From the NCBI GenBank assembly GCA_021298085.1, contig JAJTDE010000038.1, forward strand, positions 1 to 54,713: a DNA stretch of 54,713 nt, given 5' to 3'. Made by a program: the position numbers and the translations under genes. This document shows positions 10,808 through 17,727 of the stretch, in pieces (within the stretch, counting starts at the first letter, position 1; the number at the start of each line of letters is the position of its first letter). The notes beneath the pieces were generated by a model that had not been told where the DNA came from, searched no databases, and saw only the letters and a list, made by a program, of their open reading frames with translations. The DNA comes from Rubrivivax sp. (GTDB lineage: Bacteria; Pseudomonadota; Gammaproteobacteria; Burkholderiales; Burkholderiaceae_C).

Positions 10808-11998
10808 TCAGAGGCTGCGCACATAGGCCGCGATGCGCTGCGCGGCTTCCAGGCATTCGGCGGTTTCGGCCACCAGGGCCATGCGGATGCGGCCGGCCCC
10901 AGGGTTGTGCCCGTGGGCGGTGCGGGCAAGCAGGCTGCCCGGCAAGACCGTCACATTGTATTGAGCCAGCAGGCCCTGCGCGAAGGCGACGTCGTCTCCG
11001 CCCGGCACACCCGCCCACAGGTAGAAGGCGGCGTCGGGCAACTGCACGTCCAGCACCTCGGCCAGCTCCGGGGTCACCTGCGCAAACTTGGCCCGGTACT
11101 GCGCGCGGTTGTCCACCACATGGGCCTCGTCGTTCCACGCGGCGATGCTGGCCGTCTGGACCATGCCGCTCATCGCGCTGCCGTGGTAGGTGCGGTAGAG
11201 CAGGAAGTCCCGGATGATGCGGGCGTCACCGGCCACGAAGCCAGAACGCATGCCCGGTACATTGCTGCGCTTGGACAGGCTTGTCAGCATGATCAGGCGC
11301 TCGAAATCCGTCCGGCCCAGCTGCTGGGCCGCCTGCAGGCCACCCAGCGGGGCCTCGTCGCGGAAGTAGATCTCTGAATAGCACTCGTCGCTGGCGATGA
11401 CAAAGCCGTGGCGCTCGCTCAGTGCAAAGAGCTGCTCCCATTCCGACAAGGGCATCACCGCGCCCGTGGGGTTGCCCGGCGAACACACGTACACCAGCTG
11501 GGTGCGAGACCAGGTCTGCTCGTCGATCTCTTCCCACCGTGGCGCAAAGTTGCGAGAAGGGTCGCTGTTGGCAAAGGCCGGCGTGGCACCGCCCAGCAGC
11601 GCGGCACCTTCGTAGATCTGGTAGAACGGGTTGGGGCAGACGACCGTGGCGCCCGGGCGTGTCGGGTCCAGAACGGCCTGCGCCAGCGAGAACAGCGCTT
11701 CGCGGGTGCCGTTGACGGGCAGCAGCTGCGTGGCGGGGTCTACCGTCACACCGTAGCGGCGCTGCAGCCAGCCGGCACAGGCCTGCTTCAGCGCCGGCTC
11801 GCCGCCCGTGGCGGGGTAGGCCGCCAGGCCGGCAAAGCCCTTGACCAAGGCGTCGGTGACCAAGGCCGGTGTGGGGTGCTTGGGTTCGCCGATGCCCAGG
11901 CTGATGGGGCGCAGCGCGGGGTTGGGCGTGATGCCACGCGTGAGTTCGCGCAGCCGCTCGAAGGGGTAAGGGTTCAGGCGTGCCAGCAGGGGGTTCAT
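10808..11998 (-). CDS. dapC: Succinyldiaminopimelate transaminase DapC
   Basis: PLP-dependent class I aminotransferase of 396 residues that makes N-succinyl-LL-diaminopimelate from N-succinyl-2-amino-6-oxopimelate, with glutamate as amino donor. Recognisable parts: an N-terminal NPYPFERLRELTRGI, SPGNPTGAVM in the substrate/PLP region, IASDECYSEIYF, and the Schiff-base lysine in TSLSKRSNVPGMRSGF. It is the first gene of the minus-strand unit running through dapD, pilU, prmB and yheS. The 82 bases between it and the next upstream gene give room for a promoter, but no clear -35/-10 pair was found. Confidence 0.94.
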   Translation of the reverse strand: MNPLLARLNPYPFERLRELTRGITPNPALRPISLGIGEPKHPTPALVTDALVKGFAGLAAYPATGGEPALKQACAGWLQRRYGVTVDPATQLLPVNGTREALFSLAQAVLDPTRPGATVVCPNPFYQIYEGAALLGGATPAFANSDPSRNFAPRWEEIDEQTWSRTQLVYVCSPGNPTGAVMPLSEWEQLFALSERHGFVIASDECYSEIYFRDEAPLGGLQAAQQLGRTDFERLIMLTSLSKRSNVPGMRSGFVAGDARIIRDFLLYRTYHGSAMSGMVQTASIAAWNDEAHVVDNRAQYRAKFAQVTPELAEVLDVQLPDAAFYLWAGVPGGDDVAFAQGLLAQYNVTVLPGSLLARTAHGHNPGAGRIRMALVAETAECLEAAQRIAAYVRSL

Positions 11999-12080
11999 GG
12001 GGTGCGGGGCCCGTGTGGCGGGCCATGCCGAATGTCGGTGTGGGTTCTGAGCGAGATTCGGGTGGATTGTGCAGCGGTGT

Positions 12081-12551
12081 TCAGGGCTTCTGCAGGCGCA
12101 GCACGCCGTCGGTCTGGCTGAAGCTCAGCCGCGACAGCACGTCCATGCCCAGCAGCGGTGTCTGCAGCTCGGGTAGCACCACCACGGGTAACTGCTGGGC
12201 AGACACGCCGCCTTGCAGGCTCAGGTCAACCCGCACCACCCGGCCGTCCACCACGCCGCCGGCGGTGTCTGAGCGGACTGAGCCGATGGCGGTCAGCCCC
12301 TCGGCCAGGCTGGCGGGCAGCGCGGTGCGCGTGGCACCGGTGTCCACCAGGAAGTCCACGTCGCGTCCGTTCACCCGCGCTGGCCAATGGAAGTGACCAT
12401 CGGGTGAACGGCGGATCTCGATGACGCCGTCGTGCGCACTGAACCGGGCGCGCTGGCCGTGGGATTGCCAGGCCTGGACGGCCAGGAACAGCACGGTGCC
12501 GGCCAGCAGCCACAAGGTCACTGGCTTGAGCCAGCGCGGAAAGTCAGCCAT
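12081..12551 (-). CDS. Membrane-anchored retropepsin-like aspartic protease
   Basis: Protein of 156 residues with one N-terminal membrane helix (about 11-28) and a periplasmic retropepsin-like domain. The active-site motif is FLVDTGATRTALP (Asp70-Thr-Gly), and the second family motif LLGMDVLSRL is near the C-terminus. Only one DTG per chain is present, so activity would need a homodimer. It matches the proteobacterial clan AA aspartic protease family (TIGR02281 type). It is the last gene of a unit with an FHA membrane protein and an exported trypsin-like protease. Its substrates are unknown. Confidence 0.82.
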   Translation of the reverse strand: MADFPRWLKPVTLWLLAGTVLFLAVQAWQSHGQRARFSAHDGVIEIRRSPDGHFHWPARVNGRDVDFLVDTGATRTALPASLAEGLTAIGSVRSDTAGGVVDGRVVRVDLSLQGGVSAQQLPVVVLPELQTPLLGMDVLSRLSFSQTDGVLRLQKP

Positions 12552-12615
12552 CGCTGCGCCTCAGGCCCACCGGCAGGCACTGCCGGCCTTGGCCGGCCAA
12601 CGCGCCGCCGGCACC

Positions 12616-13698
12616 TCAGGGCTCCTCATCGTCAGCGTCGCTGTCGTGGCTGCGCAGGGCGTCCAGCCGTTGGCGGTCGGCCTCGGCACGCTGGATCAGC
12701 GCGTCCAGCGGCTGTGGCTGCACCGCTTGCCAACCGGCAGGCCGGATGGTGGTCATGAAGGACTCCGGCATCCACTGCCGCTGGGTCTGCCACGTCTCGG
12801 CAAACGACAAGGCGAGGCTGCCCGCACACAGGCCGCCCACCAGCCACCAGGAACGCCGGCCTGGGGCGCCAAAGATGATGCTCAGGTGGCCCAGCAGCAC
12901 CACGGCCATGATGATGATCCACAGAGGGCGATGCCAGGTCGACAGCCATGGCCAATCCAGGGCAAAGGCCAGTGAATCGGCCACCCATACCACGGCCACC
13001 GAGGCGACCGTGACCACCCCGGCCCAGCCGAGGTGCTGCATGAACTGCGGCGGCCCATGGAGCACCCGGGCCAGCAGCGCCCAGATGCCGCTCCAGGTGA
13101 GCAGCAGGCCCACGGACACCAAGGCGGGGCTCAGCAGCTTCAAGGGCTTGAAGCCTTCGACGGCCGCGAACCAGGTGTCCCACAGCACCACCAGCACCGC
13201 CACCACGGCGGCGGCGGCACACAGCCACACCGGCACCTGCGCACGCAGCGTCAGCGCACGTTCAGGTGCCACCGGCGTGTCTGTGCGGATCAGGCGCCAG
13301 CGGGTGCGGCCGGTTTCCAGCCACTCCCCCGAGGCAATGGCCAGGGTGCCGGTTTCACGCTTGCCGCTGTGCCCGTCGCCCGTCTGCAGACGGCGCACGC
13401 CATTGAGGGTGCCGAGGTCCTCGGCCTGCAGGCCAGTGTCATCGGCGGCGGCCGGTTGCACGCGCACGTGCAGCGCGGCCATGTGCGGGTCGTCCACCTG
13501 CACATCAGCGGCATAGCCCCGGCCCAGGCTGATCGGCCATTGCGCCACCCGAACGCGCCGCGCGATGCGGCGTTGCCGGTCGAGCAGCTCCAGGGTCCAG
13601 CCGGTGTCGGCAGGGGTTGCCTGGGTGGGTGGAGACGGCTCGGACGGCTGTTCAGGCCAGGTCATGGGCGTGGTGTCTGCGCTTGACGGCGTGCTCAT
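12616..13698 (-). CDS. Membrane protein with an N-terminal FHA-like domain
   Basis: Protein of 360 residues. A proline-rich start (1-33) leads to an FHA-like beta domain (about 34-140), then four to five hydrophobic helices (from about 175 to 300), then an acidic, charged tail. FHA hallmarks are ISLGR (Gly59-Arg60) and LGTLNG (95-100). The SR-x-H part that contacts phosphothreonine in canonical FHA domains reads AALH, so phosphopeptide binding may be lost or altered. The start overlaps the stop of the upstream protease gene (ATGA). The membrane topology suggests an adaptor for the two flanking proteases, by inference only. No serine/threonine kinase gene is in the window. Confidence 0.8.
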   Translation of the reverse strand: MSTPSSADTTPMTWPEQPSEPSPPTQATPADTGWTLELLDRQRRIARRVRVAQWPISLGRGYAADVQVDDPHMAALHVRVQPAAADDTGLQAEDLGTLNGVRRLQTGDGHSGKRETGTLAIASGEWLETGRTRWRLIRTDTPVAPERALTLRAQVPVWLCAAAAVVAVLVVLWDTWFAAVEGFKPLKLLSPALVSVGLLLTWSGIWALLARVLHGPPQFMQHLGWAGVVTVASVAVVWVADSLAFALDWPWLSTWHRPLWIIIMAVVLLGHLSIIFGAPGRRSWWLVGGLCAGSLALSFAETWQTQRQWMPESFMTTIRPAGWQAVQPQPLDALIQRAEADRQRLDALRSHDSDADDEEP

Positions 13699-15155
13699 CG
13701 TGCCTGCCTCGCGATGGCCTGCACAAAGCGCCTCGATTCCTGCAGCCCGCGCGCGTGGTCCACACCTCGCAGGTGCAAAGCGCTCTCCAGGCCATGGTCG
13801 TCGCTGTCCAGCGTGACCACCGTGGTGCTGATGTCGTACAGCCCTTCCAGCTTGCGGTAGGCCCGTGCGCAGATGATCACCCGCAGCGGCAGCGTGCCCT
13901 GCTGCACAAACGACTCCTGGCAGCGCGTGGCGGTGCGTTCGCGGTTCTGGCTGCCGACGCGCATCGCCTCATTGCCCAGGCTGCGGCTGCGCAGGTGGGC
14001 AAAGCGGAAGGCGCCCAGCTTGAGCGATGTCACCACCTCGTGCTGCGTGGTGACGCTGCCCACGTGCAGCGACGGCGTGATGTAGCGGCTGGATTCCAAG
14101 GCGCAACGCGAACTTTCCAGCCGGTAGTTCTTGACGTCGGAGTTGGACACATCGCCCCAGCAGCGGGCCAGCGTCGCCGGGATCACCGGCACGCGGTAGG
14201 GGCCCAGCGCCTGCGTGGGCCATTGGGCCGAACCCAGGCCATCGAGCATCAGCTGCTGGTGGGCCATCAGCTGCTGGCGCATGTCGGCCTTCAGCTCGGC
14301 GTTGCTGGCGGCCTTGCCGGCGGCGATGCGCGGCGCAGCGCGCTGCAGCAGCTCACGCACGTGGCGCACCGGCACCTGGAAGTTGGTCAGTTCGGCGTTG
14401 CGCCCATAACCGGCCACGTTGACGCCGACCACGCGCCCGGCGTCGTCCAGCGCGGGGCCGCCCGACACCCCCGGGTTCATCGCGCCGGTGAACAGCAGGT
14501 GCGGGTACAGCGAGCGCTCGGGAAAGCCGTTGAAGGTGCCTTCCGAGATGGCAAAGCCCAGGTCCAGCGGGTTGCCCAGGGAGAAGACCTTGTCGCCCTG
14601 GCGCAGGGAATCGTCGGGTGCCAGGTTGACCACGGGCCAATCGGTGGCAGCGGGTGAGCTGTCCACCTTGACCAGGGCCAGGTCGTGCTGCACGTCGATG
14701 GCCAGCAGCAGCAGCCGGCCCTTGCGGCCGTCGGTGCGCACAAATTCGGCGTGGTAGCGGTCAGGTTCGTGCACCAGCTGGCTGACCACGTGGTAATTCG
14801 TCACCAGCAGGCCATCGGCCCGCACCACAAAGGCCGAACCGGCCGAGGCCTGCGATTCAGAGCCCGCCACCAGCACCCGCACCTGGAGCAGCTTGTCCTT
14901 CTGCTGCTCGTAAATGCTGCGCGCGGTGCTGGAGGGCGGCAGCGGCGCCGCAGCGGGGGTGGCCGTGGCGGAGGAACCGATGGCGCCCGCACCTGGCGCG
15001 CTTGACGCCGCAGCCGGATTGGGCGACGTGGGCGCTGCCTGCGCCAAGACAGAAACAGGGGACCCCAGGGCGCAGGCCAGCACTGTCCCGATGGCCACAC
15101 TGGCCGAAACCCGCCCAGGCCTGTGACGCCCGGTTTCCCCTGATCTTGCTGTCAT
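13695..15155 (-). CDS. Exported trypsin-like serine protease (S1/DegP-like fold)
   Basis: Predicted periplasmic protease of 486 residues. The ATG at 15155 gives a signal peptide (basic start, hydrophobic core near 17-37, cleavage near VLAQA). An alanine/proline linker follows, then a chymotrypsin-fold domain with the triad His122 (LLVTNYHVVS), Asp158 (DVQHDLALVK) and Ser231 (MNPGVSGGPALD). No PDZ domain is evident after it. The remaining 240 residues, including several cysteines (RCWGDVS, SSRCALES, TRCQESF), form an unrecognised C-terminal region. The frame is open 41 codons further upstream but that part is arginine-rich and unlikely. It overlaps the FHA gene by 4 nt. Confidence 0.85.
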   Translation of the reverse strand: MTARSGETGRHRPGRVSASVAIGTVLACALGSPVSVLAQAAPTSPNPAAASSAPGAGAIGSSATATPAAAPLPPSSTARSIYEQQKDKLLQVRVLVAGSESQASAGSAFVVRADGLLVTNYHVVSQLVHEPDRYHAEFVRTDGRKGRLLLLAIDVQHDLALVKVDSSPAATDWPVVNLAPDDSLRQGDKVFSLGNPLDLGFAISEGTFNGFPERSLYPHLLFTGAMNPGVSGGPALDDAGRVVGVNVAGYGRNAELTNFQVPVRHVRELLQRAAPRIAAGKAASNAELKADMRQQLMAHQQLMLDGLGSAQWPTQALGPYRVPVIPATLARCWGDVSNSDVKNYRLESSRCALESSRYITPSLHVGSVTTQHEVVTSLKLGAFRFAHLRSRSLGNEAMRVGSQNRERTATRCQESFVQQGTLPLRVIICARAYRKLEGLYDISTTVVTLDSDDHGLESALHLRGVDHARGLQESRRFVQAIARQAR

Positions 15156-15244
15156 GCGTCGAATTGTGCGCGACGCAGGGCGCCGCCGTGCAAACCTGGC
15201 CAAAGGGGCCGTATTCGGCACCTGGGCCGCGCCGCGTCGTGGTG

Positions 15245-15712
15245 TCAGAGCGCGCCGACGCAGTTGGGCGCCCCGCATTGGCAGCGCAGGCGCCCCTCAT
15301 GGTGGGTTTCGCCGTAGTTGACGGTGACTTCCTCGCCCGTGGTGATGGCGCGCAGTGCATAGAACTCGACGCGCCCGTTGCGGATGCACAGGCGTGCGTT
15401 GGGCGCGCAGGAGTGGTTGGTGAAGCGCATCGGATCCGTCGAACGGCTGAAATCAATGGCGTGCTTGTCCGACAGCTCGACGATCATGACGCGTTCGGTG
15501 CGCGTGGCGCGGATGCGCGCGTCGCGCACGCTGATCGATTCGCCGCGAATCTCGCCGATCTTCAGCCGGGCCGGGATGGGCGTGGCGGCAAACACGCCAT
15601 GGCCGTCGATCCGGCTGGGGCGGACATCCACCGCAAACTTCTGGTACGGCGGCTGCCCGACGGGGGGCAGGGTGATGGCGGTGGGGCTCTGGACGGTGTG
15701 GACAGTGCTCAT
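15245..15712 (-). CDS. Small SET-domain protein, putative lysine methyltransferase
   Basis: SET-domain protein of 155 residues, a fold that transfers methyl groups from S-adenosylmethionine to protein lysines. Visible motifs: GHGVFAATPI near 37-46, RFTNHSCAPNARL (Asn99-His-Ser), the catalytic-tyrosine block EEVTVNYGE, and a post-SET-like zinc cluster RCQCGAPNCVG (Cys144, 146, 151). It is thus a compact but complete SET plus post-SET unit like those found scattered in bacteria. The ATG at 15712 lies 8 nt after the MFS gene stop; the longer open frame upstream overlaps that gene and is not credible. The target protein is unknown. Confidence 0.88.
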   Translation of the reverse strand: MSTVHTVQSPTAITLPPVGQPPYQKFAVDVRPSRIDGHGVFAATPIPARLKIGEIRGESISVRDARIRATRTERVMIVELSDKHAIDFSRSTDPMRFTNHSCAPNARLCIRNGRVEFYALRAITTGEEVTVNYGETHHEGRLRCQCGAPNCVGAL

Positions 15713-15720
15713 GGCCTGGT

Positions 15721-16998
15721 TCACGGTGCTGCCGGGGTGGGGGAAGAGGGCTGCCCGGCAGGTTCCCAGCGCGACACCAGCCAGCCCAGCAGGATGCCCA
15801 GTGCGGCCGAGGGCAGCGTCACCCACCAGGAATCACGCCATTGTCCGCTGGCAGCCACCACGGCAGCGATGCTGGGTGTGCCCACAAACTGACCCAGTTG
15901 GGCGCCCTGCATGAACAGGCCCTGCAAGGTGCCGATCTGCTGCGGTGAGCGCGCCAGGACCGTGGATGACGCCATCACCGCCGCCGGGATCACACCCCCG
16001 ATGAACGACACCCACACCGCCGCGGCATAGCGCAGCCCATCGGGCAGGGCCCCGTTGACGTAGAGCAGCGCGCCCAGCCCTGCGCCGGCCTGCCCCAGCA
16101 TGATCAGGCGGCTGCGCGACCAGCCGCGCTGCAGCAGGCTGCCGCCCATCAGGTTGCCCGGCACGCAGGCCAGCAGCATCACGCTGGTGAGCACCGCCGT
16201 GGGGCCGGCGCCCAGCCCGCGCACCTCACGCAGGTAGGTGGGCATCCAGACGATCAGCGCAAAGTGCTGGATGGCCCAGACACCAAAGGCCAGCGCCAGC
16301 AGCCAGGGCAGGGGTTGGCGCAGGGCGGCAAAGCCGGTTTGCCAGAAGGTGCCGGCGGGGGCAACGGAGGGTACGGCGGGCACTGCGGGCGCGGTAGGCG
16401 GGCTAGCCAAGACCCCGGGCTTTGGGCCGTAGACCGCGCGAAAGCGCCACAGGGCCGCAGCCGCCGCCAGCAGCCCGGCCACCGACAAGACCCACAGGCC
16501 CTGCCAGCCCATCCAGGGCAGCACCAGCGGCGACGCCAGCATGGCCATGCCCGCCCCAGCGGGCATGTAGGCGCTCCACAGGCCCAGGGCAAACCGGCGG
16601 TCTTGCGGGGCGGTGGCGGCCGTCACCAGGGCGGGTGTGGCCACCGCGGTGCACATGAACCCCAGGCCTTCCACCAGCCGACCCAGCAGCAGCCCCGGAA
16701 AACCCGGCGGCAGCAGCAGCGGCAGCAGGGCGCCCAGCGCGCAGCACACCAGCCCCGCCATGACCATGCGCCAGGCACCCACGCGGCCCACGGCCATGCC
16801 CACCAGCGCGGCCATCAGGAGCGCCATCGTCGTCAGGGCCGACGACACCCAGCCCGCCTGCACCAGGCTCAGGCCGAGTTCCGGCCGCAGGGTGGGCAAC
16901 GCCACCGGCACCTTGCCGACGTTCAGCGCGATGGCCACGCCACCGCCAAACGCAGCGGCCACGGCCCACCAGCGGGTGGCCGTGGCCTCGGCGCTCAA
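15721..16998 (-). CDS. Major facilitator superfamily transporter
   Basis: Membrane transporter of about 425 residues with twelve predicted hydrophobic segments. It resembles the CynX/NimT-like and related MFS branches (NVGKVPVALPTLRPELGLS in the first loop, GRLVEGLGFMC in the fourth helix region). The start is a TTG at 16998 that overlaps the queF stop (TTGA); the frame stays open inside queF for 90 more codons, but these are the out-of-frame shadow of queF. A proline/alanine-rich central loop separates the two six-helix halves. The substrate cannot be predicted. It lies in a unit queF-MFS-SET. Confidence 0.83.
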   Translation of the reverse strand: MSAEATATRWWAVAAAFGGGVAIALNVGKVPVALPTLRPELGLSLVQAGWVSSALTTMALLMAALVGMAVGRVGAWRMVMAGLVCCALGALLPLLLPPGFPGLLLGRLVEGLGFMCTAVATPALVTAATAPQDRRFALGLWSAYMPAGAGMAMLASPLVLPWMGWQGLWVLSVAGLLAAAAALWRFRAVYGPKPGVLASPPTAPAVPAVPSVAPAGTFWQTGFAALRQPLPWLLALAFGVWAIQHFALIVWMPTYLREVRGLGAGPTAVLTSVMLLACVPGNLMGGSLLQRGWSRSRLIMLGQAGAGLGALLYVNGALPDGLRYAAAVWVSFIGGVIPAAVMASSTVLARSPQQIGTLQGLFMQGAQLGQFVGTPSIAAVVAASGQWRDSWWVTLPSAALGILLGWLVSRWEPAGQPSSPTPAAP

Positions 16999-17561
16999 AG
17001 GCTCGTCCAGCCGCTGCCTGCCGAACCCGACGCCGCCGCGGCCGGCAGTTCCACCTTGGGTTCTGGTTTCCAGCCCTTCTTGCGGTGTTCCACCGTCACG
17101 TAGGTGCGGATGCCACCCCGCACGAACCAGTCGGCGTGGATGCGGGCAAAGCGCGGCTGGATGGCCTTCACGATGTCGTCCAGGATGGTGTTGGTCACCC
17201 GCTCGTGGAAGGCACCTTCGTTGCGGTAGGCCCAGAAGTACATCTTCAGGCTCTTGAGCTCGACGCACAGCGCATCGGGCACGATCTCGATCCAGAAGTG
17301 GGCGAAATCGGGCTGGCCGGTCAGCGGGCAGTGGCAGGTGAACTCGGGCACGTCGAAGCGCACCACGTAGTCGCGACCGGGTTGCGGGTTGGGGAAGACC
17401 TGCAGGTCTTTGGAGGGCGCGCTCGGCGGGGTGGCCGGTGCCTCACGCTGGTTCAGCGCCGCGGCGGCTGCCGCCTGTGCAGGTTTGCCGGCCTTGGCCG
17501 CCTTGGCCTTGGCCTTGGCGTTGGCGTTGGCGTTGGCTCGGGAAGGTTTGGTGTCGTTCAT
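16995..17561 (-). CDS. queF: NADPH-dependent 7-cyano-7-deazaguanine (preQ0) reductase QueF
   Basis: Reduces preQ0 to preQ1 in queuosine biosynthesis. Residue numbers are from the ATG at 17561 (188 aa). The catalytic cysteine is Cys78 in FTCHCPLTGQPDF with Asp85 as partner, and the substrate block is VELKSLKMYFWAYRNEGAFHE. This is the short, single-domain (B. subtilis-like) type. The first 50 residues are an unusual Ala/Asn/Lys-rich extension encoded by a hexanucleotide repeat. An ATG at 17579 is an alternative start. No preQ1 riboswitch was recognised upstream, and no other queuosine gene is in the window. Confidence 0.94.
   Translation of the reverse strand: MNDTKPSRANANANAKAKAKAAKAGKPAQAAAAAALNQREAPATPPSAPSKDLQVFPNPQPGRDYVVRFDVPEFTCHCPLTGQPDFAHFWIEIVPDALCVELKSLKMYFWAYRNEGAFHERVTNTILDDIVKAIQPRFARIHADWFVRGGIRTYVTVEHRKKGWKPEPKVELPAAAASGSAGSGWTSL
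17501..17536. repeat. Hexanucleotide tandem repeat in the queF 5' end
   Basis: Six contiguous hexamers, three ccttgg followed by three cgttgg (plus strand). In the queF frame they encode alternating Ala-Asn then Ala-Lys pairs, giving a low-complexity N-terminal tail. Copy-number change here would not shift the frame. Confidence 0.85.
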
Positions 17562-17593
17562 GAGGTGCGATGCTATCATCCGGCCCCTTCAAG

Positions 17594-17615
17594 GCACCCA
17601 CGCAGGGTGCTTTTT
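17594..17615 (+). terminator. Hairpin with T-run in the smc leader (terminator or attenuator)
   Basis: A perfect 6-bp stem gcaccc/gggtgc with a 5-base loop is followed at once by five T residues on the plus strand, the form of an intrinsic terminator. No plus-strand gene lies directly upstream, since queF runs the other way. A TGCTATCAT element resembling an extended -10 box ends about 15 bases before it. It may therefore act on the smc leader transcript rather than end another gene. Confidence 0.6.
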
Positions 17616-17727
17616 CTCAATAAAATCAAAGGGTTAGTGCGGTGCGGTCGGGCAGGGTGCAGGGTCGTCAACGGCCTGCGCCCCAGCGTTTGCGCGGCGC
17701 GGGCCCTTCCCGGCAGCGGGGCGGTGC

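Noticed and set aside
17001..17268. Long N-terminal extension of the MFS transporter
   Set aside because: It lies wholly within queF in another frame and has no membrane character. The TTG at 16998 overlapping the queF stop is a better start.
17580..17727. preQ1 riboswitch before queF
   Set aside because: The gene order made it worth checking, but no sequence like the preQ1-I aptamer core was found on the queF strand.
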